From Korobacter sp963758505 (lineage in GTDB: Bacteria > Acidobacteriota > Terriglobia > Terriglobales > Acidobacteriaceae), in NCBI GenBank assembly GCA_963758505.1, contig CAVWVJ010000001.1:1054001-1118000 (forward strand): a stretch of DNA of 64,000 nucleotides, read 5' to 3'. Shown here one piece after another: positions 17,944-26,639 of the stretch. A program made the translations under genes and the position numbers. The notes beneath the pieces were generated by a model that was not told the DNA's origin, made no database searches, and saw only the letters and a program-made list of their open reading frames with translations. Every line of letters begins with the position of its first letter. The stretch's first letter is position 1.

Positions 17944-19235
17944 AGTTCGGAGACCGCCTCCTGGGGAAAGAGAGTTTTGGGGGCGAGACGGCGCTCGCGC
18001 GCGCAGAGCGACCAGACGGCGAGCCACAAAAGCGCGACCATGGCTCCGTCGGAGGCGAGGCTGGTCCAGACTGCGCCTCGCCAGGAGAAGCGCGGAAGGA
18101 TCGCGAGGTTCAGAGCGATGTTGAACAGCGCGACGGCGACCTGTATCGAGGTGCGTGTGCCTTGATACCCAGCGCCGGTGAGCGAATCGGCGGCAAAGCA
18201 ATGCAGACTTCGCAGCAGGAGCAAGGGCGACAGCAAGCGAAGCGCGGGAACGGAGTCGGCGAATTGCCGCCCGAGGATAGAGGAGAGAAACGGCGCTCCG
18301 ATCCAGATGGTCGCGCAGCAGATCACGGAATATAGAACCGCGCGTGGCAGCAGGCGACGGGCGAAACGAGATGCGCGATCGAGGCTCTCCCCGCCGTATT
18401 GGAAGAAGCGGGAGTAACTGGCCGCGAGCACCGCATTGACCGGGGAGAAGGCCGCATCAATGAGGCGATAGGCGGCACTGTAAATGCCTGCGGCGCCGAG
18501 TCCGGCGATGCGCGCCAACATGGCCTTGTCGATGTCGTTGTAGATGGACTGCGCGGCGAGGGAGATCGAAAAGTAAATTCCCTGCACAATCTCACCGCGA
18601 TGCAGGAAGAGACGAAAGCGGGGCATGCCGATGCGCCCGCACACCAACCGGAGTGCTATGCTTGCGGGAAGCAGGGTGCTGACGAGATACAACCCCGACC
18701 ATTGCAGCGCGGAAGCATGAGGAAACCGCAGCAGGAGGCAGGCGGCGGCGAGGAGCCTGCAGACGCTTAACCACAGGGTGAAAGAGGCAGTCATGCGCAA
18801 CTGCTCGAGAGCCTGGAAGGCCATGGCGGAGACGTCGAGCAGGCGCGCGCACAACAGCTCGGCAACGGCGATCACAAAGATCAGCGAAAGCGGCACGGCA
18901 CGAGGTAGGGCGAGATGGGCGATGGAGACGGCGACTCCGGTCAACAGGGCACCAGAGAGCAGGGTGACGACGAGGCAGATTCCCCAGCGTTCCGGAAATT
19001 GCTGGCGCTCGCGCGCGACTGCCTGGATCAGCAGGTTGCCCGTGCCGAGGGTGGCGAAGGGCGAGAGGATGCTGACCATGGCGCAGGCGCCGGCAAATGC
19101 CCCGTATCCGGTGAGCCCGAGCGAGCGCGCCACCATAACGAAATACAGGCCGGCCATGGCGGTGCGCAGTGCGCGCGCGGCCAGCATCCAGACGGAGTTT
19201 CGCCGGAGGCTTTCGACGTGTGCAGGGTGGTTCAC
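17940..19235 (-). CDS. Oligosaccharide flippase (Wzx/MOP superfamily)
   Basis: This 431-residue membrane protein has about 12 predicted helices, starting after SLRRNSVWMLAARALRTAMAG, the usual Wzx-type N-terminus, and containing GLTGYGAFAGACAMV and the mid-protein SIYNDIDKAMLARIAG, with a charged pair typical of the flippase family, then AAGIYSAAYRLIDA. It should flip the undecaprenyl-linked repeat to the periplasm for the ligase/polymerase encoded next. The start is taken as GTG at 19235, whose GTGA overlaps the deacetylase stop. The longer frame to 19808 runs through the deacetylase gene and is not real. Confidence 0.88.
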   Translation of the reverse strand: MNHPAHVESLRRNSVWMLAARALRTAMAGLYFVMVARSLGLTGYGAFAGACAMVSILSPFATLGTGNLLIQAVARERQQFPERWGICLVVTLLSGALLTGVAVSIAHLALPRAVPLSLIFVIAVAELLCARLLDVSAMAFQALEQLRMTASFTLWLSVCRLLAAACLLLRFPHASALQWSGLYLVSTLLPASIALRLVCGRIGMPRFRLFLHRGEIVQGIYFSISLAAQSIYNDIDKAMLARIAGLGAAGIYSAAYRLIDAAFSPVNAVLAASYSRFFQYGGESLDRASRFARRLLPRAVLYSVICCATIWIGAPFLSSILGRQFADSVPALRLLSPLLLLRSLHCFAADSLTGAGYQGTRTSIQVAVALFNIALNLAILPRFSWRGAVWTSLASDGAMVALLWLAVWSLCARERRLAPKTLFPQEAVSEL

Positions 19236-19981
19236 GGGAGGTCGCGATAGCTGATGCACTGGTGCTGATGCCGGAATTCTTCGTTGACCATCATTTGCAG
19301 AGCTTGGGTTTCGGCGTGGTAGGCCGGGTGCCCCGGATGGGTCATGAGCTCTACGGTGGCGCCTTCTTCGAGATAGGGGGAGGTGTCCGCGAAGCCGGCG
19401 AAGGGGCCGAACGCATCGGCGCAAACAAAGTTCTTCCGCAGAAGACGGTTGTAAAGGCAATTGTGAAGACGCCACGGGAAGGAGCGGTGGCGCGTGCCGA
19501 AGGTCTGGCGGATACGGATGCAGCGGATCGATTGCTCGCGGCAGAGTTGCGTGGTGAAAGAGAGCAATGAGAGCCGGGCGTGCATGTGATGATGCGAATC
19601 GATGTGACTGACCGGCACGCCGGCTTCGCGAACTCGTTGCATCTGGCGGGACCACTCGTCGACGATGGCTTGTTTCGAGGCACGACTTACGGCGAAGTGT
19701 TGGGGCGCGGGACGGAATGTTCCGTCGGAGCAGAGCGAGCCGGCTAACGCGGCGCACGGCGCCAACGGTTCGAACTGGGTGATGTTGAGGTGCACGCCGA
19801 AGGAACAATGAGGAAAGTGATGGCTTCGCCGCGCCGCATCTTCAAACGCGGGACCATTGGCGAGTATGCTCGCCGAGGTGAGCTTGCCTTCGTCCATCAG
19901 GTAGAAGATGGCGTCGTTGACCTGGTGGCTGATGCCCAGGTCGTCGGCATGAAGGATGACGCGGAGTCGCGGTGTAGGCAT
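19232..19981 (-). CDS. ChbG/HpnK (YdjC) family carbohydrate deacetylase
   Basis: This 249-residue metal-dependent deacetylase starts RVILHADDLGISHQVNDAI, with the family's metal-binding Asp-Asp, and has VSHIDSHHHMHA with the metal His residues, SFGVHLNIT and ELMTHPGHP. Family members remove N-acetyl groups from chito-oligosaccharides or hopanoid precursors; in this locus the substrate is probably an N-acetylated intermediate or polymer, which would leave a free, positively charged amine. No signal peptide is visible, so it likely acts in the cytoplasm on nucleotide- or lipid-linked sugars. The ATG at 19981 has a poor ribosome site and lies 11 nt after the export protein's stop. Confidence 0.88.
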   Translation of the reverse strand: MPTPRLRVILHADDLGISHQVNDAIFYLMDEGKLTSASILANGPAFEDAARRSHHFPHCSFGVHLNITQFEPLAPCAALAGSLCSDGTFRPAPQHFAVSRASKQAIVDEWSRQMQRVREAGVPVSHIDSHHHMHARLSLLSFTTQLCREQSIRCIRIRQTFGTRHRSFPWRLHNCLYNRLLRKNFVCADAFGPFAGFADTSPYLEEGATVELMTHPGHPAYHAETQALQMMVNEEFRHQHQCISYRDLP

Positions 19982-19992
19982 GAGGAGAGAGG

Positions 19993-20883
19993 TCAGTTGA
20001 GGCTGGTATAGATGGCGGCGCCGGCGGTCATCTGGGTAATGTTCTGCAAGCGCGTGGCGGCGCTGCGGAGTGCGCTGTTCGGGACGAAGAGGATGTCGTC
20101 GGGCTGCAACGGCTGGTCGGGCGCCTGGCCCCTCAGGATTTTCTTCAGATCGATTTCGTGTTCTTCGTGGCCGTTCGGCGTTTTTCTTACCAAGCGTGCG
20201 CGGGCGGCCTTTGCAGTCGGAAGCAAGCCGCCTCCGAGGGCGACTAACTGCGCGACGGAGAGCTGGCCATCCTTGTTCATGAGGTAGCCGCCGGAGCGTG
20301 CGACATCGCCGACGACGTAAGCGATTCCAGCGCGCGGGACGGTTACAGTGTCTCCGGGCTGGAGCAGGATCTCGCTTGAACTCCCGTCCGACATCCCAGC
20401 GCGGGCGGTGAGCTGTTCGCCGTTGCGACGATGGATCGTGATCTGCGGCGAGGCGGTTTCCGTGAGGCCGCCGGCTTCGGAGAGAAGCTGCACAAGCGAA
20501 CGCGGTCCGAGAACCGGATAAATGCCGGGCTTGCGCACTTCGCCGGTGACCGCGACGCCCTGGGTCGCGTATTCGCGAACCAGCAGCGTGACCTGGGGGT
20601 GGACGACGAGTTGCCGTTGCTGGAGTTGAGCAGCGATCAGGTGGGCCGCGTCTTCGACGGTGAGGTCGGCAAGATGCAACGTGCCAAGGAGGGCGACGTC
20701 CGCGTCGCCACGATCGCTGACGCGGAGCTCCTGCTTCAACTCCGGCACGTCGTAAACCTCCACGCACAAGAGATCGCCGGGACCGATGCGAAGGCGATCG
20801 GCCGGGCTAGGGCTCTGCGCGCAGAGCGGAAATGCAAACAATACAACCAGCCATAGGACGAGCAAACCCGAGAGCGCTCTCAT
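19993..20883 (-). CDS. Polysaccharide export protein (Wza-like, poly_export and SLBB domains)
   Basis: This 296-residue periplasmic/outer-membrane protein has a signal peptide (ALSGLLVLWLVVLFAFPLCAQ). It then has the poly_export domain DRLRIGPGDLLCVEVYDVPELKQE, followed by two SLBB-type repeats, around VAVTGEVRKPGIYPVLG and IAYVVGDVARSGGYLM. No lipobox Cys directly follows the cleavage region (the Cys is at CAQ), so lipid attachment is uncertain. Its partner is the Wzc kinase, whose TGA overlaps this ATG (20883). It is shorter than E. coli Wza (about 380) and may lack the C-terminal membrane helix. Confidence 0.9.
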   Translation of the reverse strand: MRALSGLLVLWLVVLFAFPLCAQSPSPADRLRIGPGDLLCVEVYDVPELKQELRVSDRGDADVALLGTLHLADLTVEDAAHLIAAQLQQRQLVVHPQVTLLVREYATQGVAVTGEVRKPGIYPVLGPRSLVQLLSEAGGLTETASPQITIHRRNGEQLTARAGMSDGSSSEILLQPGDTVTVPRAGIAYVVGDVARSGGYLMNKDGQLSVAQLVALGGGLLPTAKAARARLVRKTPNGHEEHEIDLKKILRGQAPDQPLQPDDILFVPNSALRSAATRLQNITQMTAGAAIYTSLN

Positions 20884-23114
20884 GCCTGTTGCCGCTCCTG
20901 GAGTTTTTTCGACTGGAAGGAATAACCGAAGTAGTGCGAGTACTGGGCCGAGCGGAAGTTCATGCCGTTCACCACGGCGCCGAGAACAGGGGCGTGGGCT
21001 TGCTCGAGAATTTCGCCGGCACGGAGGAGAGCGTCGGAGCTGGTGGAGTCGGCGCGCACGACGAGAAGGACGGCGTCGGCACAACGCGAGAGCGCGACGG
21101 CATCGGTGACCGAGAGGACCGGTGGAGTGTCGAGCACGATCTGGTCGAACTGATCCCTCCAAGCTGCGACCGCCAAAGACATGCGCCGCGAGGCGAGCAT
21201 TTCGGCGGGAAATGGGGGACGAGGGCCGGCCATCAACACGTGGAGGCCGCTGCCGAGATCCTGGACGGGAGCGTTTGCGGCGCCGCTGGCGGGAGTTGTC
21301 AGCCAGGAACTGAGGCCAGTGGCGCTTGCATGGTTGTCGAGTTCGAGATGCACCGAGGGGCGACGCAGATCGGCATCGACCAGCAACACGCGGCCGCCTT
21401 GCTGGGCGAAGACGCGCGCGAGGTTGACGCTGACCGTGGTCTTGCCTTCCCGAGGCAGAGCACTGGAAACCAGAATCACTTTCGGGGGACGATCGATGTT
21501 GGAGAGCAGCAGCGCGGTGCGCAGGGTACGGAAACGTTCGCCGATTTCATCTTCGCCTGCCAGCCTCGGCTCCGCAGCTTCGCCGGAGTCGATCGCTTTC
21601 CGCGAATTGGCGCGCAGGTTGCGCATGTTCGGCAACACGGCGAGCGAGCGCAGACCGGCGACGGCCTTCACATCCTGCGGGGAGTGGATGGCTTTGTCGG
21701 TGCTGTCCTGAATGAGCGCGCACCCGATACCGCCGACGAGGCCGGCGCCGAGTCCGAGAAGAAGATTGAGGAGGTAGTTAGGGCTGGCGGGCTTGGCGGC
21801 CGGACGCGCCGGATCGACGACGACAATGTTCGAGGAACGCAGCCCGGCGAGGACGCTGGCCTGTTTCAGCTTTCCGAGAAGCCCTTCGTAGAGATCGCGG
21901 CTGGTGTCGCCCTCGCGCTTAAGGATGCCGTACTGGATGGCGCTGTCGTTGAGCTTGTTGGCTTCCTGCTTCTGCTTGTCGAAGAGAGCGCGCTCCATGT
22001 CTTCCGCGTTCTTTGCCGCGAGGTAATCGTTCTGGGCGCGGGCGGCGATCTTCGTGACTTCGAGATCGATCGAAGCCTGCAATTCAGCGAGTTCGCTTCT
22101 CATCTGGAGGATCTTGGGAAAGGCGGGACCCAACCTGGCGGAGGACTGCGCGATGTCGGCTTTCAGTTGTGCTTCCTGGGCGCGGAGAGTTGGCAATAAG
22201 CCGAGCTGCGCGGGGTTGGTGCTGACGCCCTGCACGAACGAGCTGCCGGCGACGGAGGAGATCAGTTCGGGATCGCCGGTCTTGGCAAGTTGCCAGACCG
22301 CCTGCTTGACGATGCGATTGGCTTCCGCGGCGCTCAGCTGGCGGTTGATCTCTTCAAGCTTGGCCATGACGACGTTGTTGGTTTCACTCTCGCCGAGGAT
22401 GCCGGTCTGCTTCTGGTAGTCGGCGAGGCGCTGCTGCGAGGCCTCGACTTCGCTCTTCAGATCTGCGAGCTGTTTCGACAGCCAATCGGAGGCTTGGCGG
22501 GTGGCGTTGTAGCGGGTCTGAAAATATTGTTCGAGGTAATCATTGATGAGGGTATTGGTGACGGCGGCGGCGATTGCGGGATCGGGATCGAGGTAGCGCA
22601 CCTGGAGAATGCGGGTGCCACCAAGAACGCGGACGGAGAGATTGCGGTGAAACTTCTTGAGCAGACGGGTACGGCGCGCGGGAGATTGCTCGAGGGGGAG
22701 GGCGTCGTTGTCGGGTCGGAAAAAAGAGAAACGGGGAAACTTTTTTCCGGCTTGCTCGAGGTTGAGTTGCTGGATGACTTCGAGAGCCAGGGTGTCGCTC
22801 TGGAGTACGTTGGCCTGGGTCGCAAGGGTCATGGCGTAGTCGGACTGCGGGACGGCGCTGGGGGAATTTTGCAGATCGAGGGCTTCCGAGTTTTCAGGAT
22901 TGATCTCGATCGCGGACTCGGCGGCGTACTTGGGGGTCATGCACAAAGAAATGGCCAGCGCGAGAACGACGGCCGATGCGGTCATCCAGGCGATCGTGGC
23001 GCGGCGGATCGAGAGGATGCGGCAAAGGTCGGAGAGGGAAAATTCCTTCACGCCGTCTGGCGAGCGGAAGTTTGCCGGCTGCCCGTTGTCGAGGTAGGTG
23101 GAATTGAGAAGCAT
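20880..23114 (-). CDS. Polysaccharide co-polymerase with tyrosine autokinase domain (Wzc-like)
   Basis: This 744-residue inner-membrane protein controls polymer length and export by cycles of tyrosine phosphorylation. N-terminal Wzz domain: TM1 at about 39-59, a long periplasmic coiled-coil region (residues about 190-420) and TM2 at about 446-468 after the PARPAAKPASPNYL linker. C-terminal BY-kinase: Walker A ALPREGKTTVS (GKTT 557-560), Walker A' LLVDADLRRP and Walker B-like QIVLDTPPVL. The tail is short with three tyrosines (QYSHYFGYSF) rather than the usual longer cluster. It is the first gene of the locus, so the promoter lies upstream of 23114. Confidence 0.94.
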   Translation of the reverse strand: MLLNSTYLDNGQPANFRSPDGVKEFSLSDLCRILSIRRATIAWMTASAVVLALAISLCMTPKYAAESAIEINPENSEALDLQNSPSAVPQSDYAMTLATQANVLQSDTLALEVIQQLNLEQAGKKFPRFSFFRPDNDALPLEQSPARRTRLLKKFHRNLSVRVLGGTRILQVRYLDPDPAIAAAVTNTLINDYLEQYFQTRYNATRQASDWLSKQLADLKSEVEASQQRLADYQKQTGILGESETNNVVMAKLEEINRQLSAAEANRIVKQAVWQLAKTGDPELISSVAGSSFVQGVSTNPAQLGLLPTLRAQEAQLKADIAQSSARLGPAFPKILQMRSELAELQASIDLEVTKIAARAQNDYLAAKNAEDMERALFDKQKQEANKLNDSAIQYGILKREGDTSRDLYEGLLGKLKQASVLAGLRSSNIVVVDPARPAAKPASPNYLLNLLLGLGAGLVGGIGCALIQDSTDKAIHSPQDVKAVAGLRSLAVLPNMRNLRANSRKAIDSGEAAEPRLAGEDEIGERFRTLRTALLLSNIDRPPKVILVSSALPREGKTTVSVNLARVFAQQGGRVLLVDADLRRPSVHLELDNHASATGLSSWLTTPASGAANAPVQDLGSGLHVLMAGPRPPFPAEMLASRRMSLAVAAWRDQFDQIVLDTPPVLSVTDAVALSRCADAVLLVVRADSTSSDALLRAGEILEQAHAPVLGAVVNGMNFRSAQYSHYFGYSFQSKKLQERQQA

Positions 23115-23471
23115 TTTGTGCGAAGAGTGCAGATCCGGGAGCGGGGCGCATTCCAGAACAAAGCTTCGCTAAGCCGGGTTAGCAGCGGTTGCCTTTTGGA
23201 AGCGCTCGTCCGGTGAAAAGGGGGAGGGCCGGCGAACATTCTCACTTTCCCATGGGAATACGAGGCCAGCAATGCCCGAAAAGGAGTACACGAAGGCAGC
23301 GGAATCGCGGCGGAGGTCCAAGTGAATCCTTAAAGTAGGAGTTGAAGGAAAATCCTGAGTTGCCGATGGGGAGGGCTTTGCAGAAGAACAGGCACAACTC
23401 GGGACACGGTGGTGGGTTCTAAATTCTTGTGTGGTTCGCGGCATGATCCAGGTTATCTTTTCGGAACGGTG
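23115..23471. other. Divergent intergenic region upstream of the polysaccharide operon
   Basis: These 357 bases hold no supported gene. They separate the Wzc start from the plus-strand protease gene and should carry both promoters. A 39-bp JUMPstart-like element is not seen. Frames running through it are short and lack ribosome sites. Confidence 0.5.
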
Positions 23472-24083
23472 ATGCGGGGAACAGCGATTGGCGCAGCAGC
23501 CTTGATTTTGCTCCTGGCGGGAGTTGCCGGAGCACAGAAGCCGGTGACGGTCGGCATTCCGGTGGCGCAATTTAATTTTGTGTCGGCGGCACAACTGCAT
23601 ACCGACTGGTGCTGGGCCGCCTCGGTCCAGATGGTCCTGAACTGGTACAACATTCCCGTCAAGCAGAGCGACGTGGTGAACCGAATCTACGGGAAGCCGG
23701 TGGATTCGGCGGCGACGGAGAATGCGATTGCGGTGGCGCTGAGCGGTACGGCTTACGACCGGCGGCAGCGAATGGTGCATCTGCATGCCGACCGGCTGCA
23801 TGGGGTTCCGCCGACGGATCTGCTGCTGCTGGAGCTGAGCGAGCGGCATCCGATGCTGATCACCTTCCGGTCTACGAAAACGATGCTGCACGCGGTGGTG
23901 CTGACCGGGGCGGAGTATGTAGAGAACGAGCAGGGACGGCAGATTACCGCACTGACATTTCGGGATCCGAATTCCAGTTTCCGCGATCGTCATCCGGCCG
24001 AGGCGTTGCGCGTGTCGGGGGAGGATTTGACGAGATTTCTGCGCGCCATCAGCAGCTACTACCTGCTTTCGGTTCAGAACTGA
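23472..24083 (+). CDS. Secreted papain-like cysteine peptidase (C39/AvrRpt2-like fold)
   Basis: This 203-residue protein has a signal peptide (GTAIGAAALILLLAGVAGAQ). The catalytic Cys lies in DWCWAASVQMVLNWY, the typical 'WCWAA' box of C39- and AvrRpt2-type papain-like peptidases. The His is in MLHAVVLTGAEY and the Asn/Asp in TFRDPNSSF. Length and order fit the family. The target is unknown. The ATG at 23472 is preferred over the upstream GTG at 23409 because the signal peptide begins right after it. It lies divergent from the polysaccharide operon and is followed by a strong terminator. Confidence 0.82.
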   Translation: MRGTAIGAAALILLLAGVAGAQKPVTVGIPVAQFNFVSAAQLHTDWCWAASVQMVLNWYNIPVKQSDVVNRIYGKPVDSAATENAIAVALSGTAYDRRQRMVHLHADRLHGVPPTDLLLLELSERHPMLITFRSTKTMLHAVVLTGAEYVENEQGRQITALTFRDPNSSFRDRHPAEALRVSGEDLTRFLRAISSYYLLSVQN

Positions 24084-24102
24084 AGCGATTGCAAAAAAGC
24101 GA

Positions 24103-24126
24103 AGCCCCGCTCAGCGCGGGGCTTTT
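24103..24126. terminator. Bidirectional rho-independent terminator
   Basis: A perfect 8-bp stem, agccccgc/gcggggct (24103-24110 and 24116-24123), has a 5-nt loop. A T-run follows on the plus strand and a six-base A-run precedes it (T-run on the minus strand). It sits between the convergent protease and His-rich peptide genes and serves both. Confidence 0.85.
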
Positions 24127-24143
24127 GTCTGCCAGTCGTCGGA

Positions 24144-24278
24144 CTAGGCGTGATGATGATGGTGATGATGAGTTTTGTGGTGACGCTTGTGGTGATGCGT
24201 TTGCGCCGCCGCGGAAACCGGCATCAACATGGTGATCGCAAACAACGCTGCACCGAAAGTGAACAACATCTTCTTCAC
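24144..24278 (-). CDS. Small secreted histidine-rich peptide
   Basis: This 44-codon gene runs from a GTG at 24278 to a TAG at 24144, with GGAGAG 6 nt upstream. The peptide starts MKKMLFTFGAALFAITML, continues to a signal-peptidase site near SAAA, and leaves a mature part of about 18-20 residues: QTHHHKRHHKTHHHHHHHA, with 12 His. This composition suggests binding of Ni, Zn, Cu or Co, or acid buffering in the periplasm; both are inferences. The terminator downstream and good ribosome site argue for a real gene. It is unlike the flanking genes and has no family I can name. Confidence 0.78.
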   Translation of the reverse strand: MKKMLFTFGAALFAITMLMPVSAAAQTHHHKRHHKTHHHHHHHA

Positions 24279-24399
24279 GGGTTTCTCTCTCCTGAAAACG
24301 AACGGTAGCCGCCGTACCGGTACCTACTATTTACTGCTCAGCAGCTCTCAAATGCAATGAAAAGAATCACCGAAGTCAACGCTAAGGTGTCTCAGAGCG

Positions 24400-24587
24400 A
24401 GCGCAGGGGCTAAAGCCCTTAGTAATCCGGCTGTTGCGGCACGACTGAAGTCGTGCCCTTTCACGGGGCTGACGTTGGGCGAACAGCAGGTCCCTACGTC
24501 GCTACGCTCCTCTGGATGACAAGGGAGAGGGATGGTGGTAGGGCGCGGGTAGGTGGGCTGGCCGCACGGAGACACAATCGTGGCCGG
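24400..24587. repeat. Cluster of interspersed palindromic repeats (copy A)
   Basis: It contains several short palindromes: aggggctaaagccct (about 24405-24420), the perfect inverted repeat GGCACGAC-tgaa-GTCGTGCC (24438-24457), and the element aacagcaggtccctacgtcg...ctggatgacaagggagag (24482-24529). The last is repeated identically over 48 nt at 26853-26900, and the homology extends weakly into a shared gtgggctggccgc. No gene is present. Downstream of the cyclophilin gene (minus strand) it may act as a transcript end or RNA-stabilising structure. Confidence 0.75.
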
Positions 24588-25334
24588 TCATTGCGGGGTG
24601 GATTTTGGCTTGGCGCTGGTCTTGCCGGTGGTGGGTTTGCGGGCGGGTGCGGCTTTCGGAACGGGCAGGCCTTCGAAGGAAATGCGGAGGATGCTGACCG
24701 GTTCGAGAGGCTTATCGTCGCGGGGATCGCGGGGTTCGCGGGCGATCTGCTGCACGAGGTTTATGTTGTCGCACTGTCCGAAGATGGTGTGCTTGCCATT
24801 GAGGTGCGGCGTGGGGACTTCGGTGATGAAGAACTGGGAGCCGTTGGTATTGGGGCCGCTATTGGCCATGGCGAGGCGGCCGGGCCGGTCGAAGCGGAGA
24901 TCGTCGCGGAACTCGTCGGCGAATTTGTAGCCGGGATCGCCTTCGCCGTTGCCCAGCGGATCTCCGCCCTGGATCATGAAATTCGGGATCACGCGATGGA
25001 AGATGGTGGCGGTATAGAGCGGCACATGATGCTTTTTCAGGCCGGTTACGGGATCGGTCCAGTCCTTGGTGCCGTTGGCTAAACCGACGAAGTTGTCCAC
25101 CGTGAGCGGCGTTTCATTTTTGAAGAGCACGCAGCGAAAGGTTCCCTCGGTGGTTTCGATGACGGCGACCGGATTTTCGGCGGTGCCGATCGCAGCGCCG
25201 GCGTTGTCGGGCGTGACGTCTTTCGAATCGACTTTTGCGGCAGGTGCCTGCGTTTCGGGCTTCGTGCCGGGTTCTTGCGCGAAGGCAGCCGCGGCGAGCA
25301 CGCCTACGGCGAGGGTCAGATACAGCGTTCGCAT
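24588..25334 (-). CDS. Cyclophilin-type peptidyl-prolyl cis-trans isomerase, exported
   Basis: This 248-residue protein has a signal peptide (LYLTLAVGVLAAAAFAQ) and so probably folds proteins in the periplasm. After a Pro/Ala-rich linker comes the cyclophilin domain (about 55-225): VAVIETTEGTFRCVLF, TIFHRVIPNFMIQGGDP with the catalytic Arg, SQFFITEVPTPHLNGKHTIFGQ and the end of the fold. The last 25 residues are Lys/Pro-rich and disordered. ATG 25334 is chosen for its AGGAGA ribosome site. It follows the dipeptidase gene by 20 nt, and the pair is probably co-transcribed. Confidence 0.93.
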   Translation of the reverse strand: MRTLYLTLAVGVLAAAAFAQEPGTKPETQAPAAKVDSKDVTPDNAGAAIGTAENPVAVIETTEGTFRCVLFKNETPLTVDNFVGLANGTKDWTDPVTGLKKHHVPLYTATIFHRVIPNFMIQGGDPLGNGEGDPGYKFADEFRDDLRFDRPGRLAMANSGPNTNGSQFFITEVPTPHLNGKHTIFGQCDNINLVQQIAREPRDPRDDKPLEPVSILRISFEGLPVPKAAPARKPTTGKTSAKPKSTPQ

Positions 25335-25354
25335 CGAATCTCCTGTCAAAAAAA

Positions 25355-26623
25355 CTACCTTTGGGACGGCGCCCCGGGCCTCACTTCACGCCGCGCATCC
25401 TTTGGCGTCTCGGCCTGCAGACGAGCAGCGGTTTTCTCAACGTCGGAGAACACGCGCAGCAGGTTGGCACCGAGGACTTTCCTGATCTGCTCCGCATTGT
25501 AACCGCGCTCGTAAAGGGCTTGGGTAATTTTCGGCAGGTCGGCAGCCGAGTCGATACCCTGGGGCGTGCAGGTCACGCCATCGAAGTCGGAGCCGAGCCC
25601 GACATGGTCGATGCCGGCGATTTTCACCATGTGATCGATGTGATCGATGAGGGCACTGAACGGCGGACGGGGAAGCTTTGCAACCAGCGCCATCTCGGCC
25701 TTCTGGATGTCGGCTTCGGTGACCTTCGATCCAGGCTCCATCGCCTGCTTCTTGAGGTCGGCGACGGTGTGGTCTTCGGCATCGAGCTTTTTCTCGGCCT
25801 CATAGTAATCCTGGCTAAGGAAGCCGCAATAGAAGTTGACCATCGCCACGCCGTTGTTGCGCGCCAGGGCGCGCAGCATGTCGTCCGTCATGTTGCGCGG
25901 GACGTTGGTGAGGGCTCGCGAAGAGGAGTGCGAAGCGATCACCGGCGCCTGGCTCACGATGAGGGCCTGGAAAAACGTTTTGTCGGCAACGTGGGAGATG
26001 TCCACCATCATGCCGAGGCGGTTCATCTCGCGGACGACGTCTTTGCCGAAGTCGGTGAGACCGGCATGATGCTGAATGCTGGTGTCGTCGATGTCGCCGG
26101 AGGAGTCGGCCCAGTCATTGGTGTTGGACCAGGTGAGGGTCATGTAACGAACGCCCAGGCGGTAGTAGTCGCGCAGGAGACCGAGGTCGTTATCGATCGC
26201 ATGGCCGCCTTCGAGGCCCATGAGCGCGGCGAGTTTGTGCTCGCGGTGCGCGGTGTAAATGTCCTGCACGCTGGTGGCCTTCATCATGTCTTTCGGATGG
26301 AGGCGGACCTGCTCGTCCACGGCGTCGATGAGTTGCAGCGCGCGACGGGAGTAACACGCCTTGTTCTTCTCGGGCTCCACCCAGATGGAAAAGAATTCGG
26401 CGCCGAGATTGCCGGCCTTGGCCTTGGGGATGGTGACCATGGCGTCGGAGTCGGTGGCGGCGAGATCGAGCTTGTTATCGACGAGGTATTGCGGCGTGTC
26501 GGCGTGGGTGTCGATGACGATGGCGGATTGGTGGATGGCCTTCCAACTGAGAGGCGTGTGCTTTTTCGGGGCGGTCTGTGCGATGCAAAGGCTGGAGAGG
26601 AAAAGGAGTGCAGCAAGTCGCAT
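25355..26623 (-). CDS. Membrane/renal-type dipeptidase, peptidase family M19
   Basis: This 422-residue zinc dipeptidase has a signal peptide (LAALLFLSSLCIAQ). Zinc ligands and motifs: VIDTHADTPQYL (HxD), GLEGGHAIDNDLGLLRDYYRLGVRYMTLTW with the bridging Glu, VDISHVADKTF (His), PVIASHSSSRAL (His) and HVGLGSDFDGV (Asp). The family hydrolyses dipeptides and some beta-lactams. Length is slightly above the usual 370-400 because of a charged insert near residue 275. It precedes the exported cyclophilin, which makes a periplasmic protein-turnover unit plausible. Confidence 0.93.
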   Translation of the reverse strand: MRLAALLFLSSLCIAQTAPKKHTPLSWKAIHQSAIVIDTHADTPQYLVDNKLDLAATDSDAMVTIPKAKAGNLGAEFFSIWVEPEKNKACYSRRALQLIDAVDEQVRLHPKDMMKATSVQDIYTAHREHKLAALMGLEGGHAIDNDLGLLRDYYRLGVRYMTLTWSNTNDWADSSGDIDDTSIQHHAGLTDFGKDVVREMNRLGMMVDISHVADKTFFQALIVSQAPVIASHSSSRALTNVPRNMTDDMLRALARNNGVAMVNFYCGFLSQDYYEAEKKLDAEDHTVADLKKQAMEPGSKVTEADIQKAEMALVAKLPRPPFSALIDHIDHMVKIAGIDHVGLGSDFDGVTCTPQGIDSAADLPKITQALYERGYNAEQIRKVLGANLLRVFSDVEKTAARLQAETPKDARREVRPGAPSQR

Positions 26624-26639
26624 GGGATATTAAAACATG

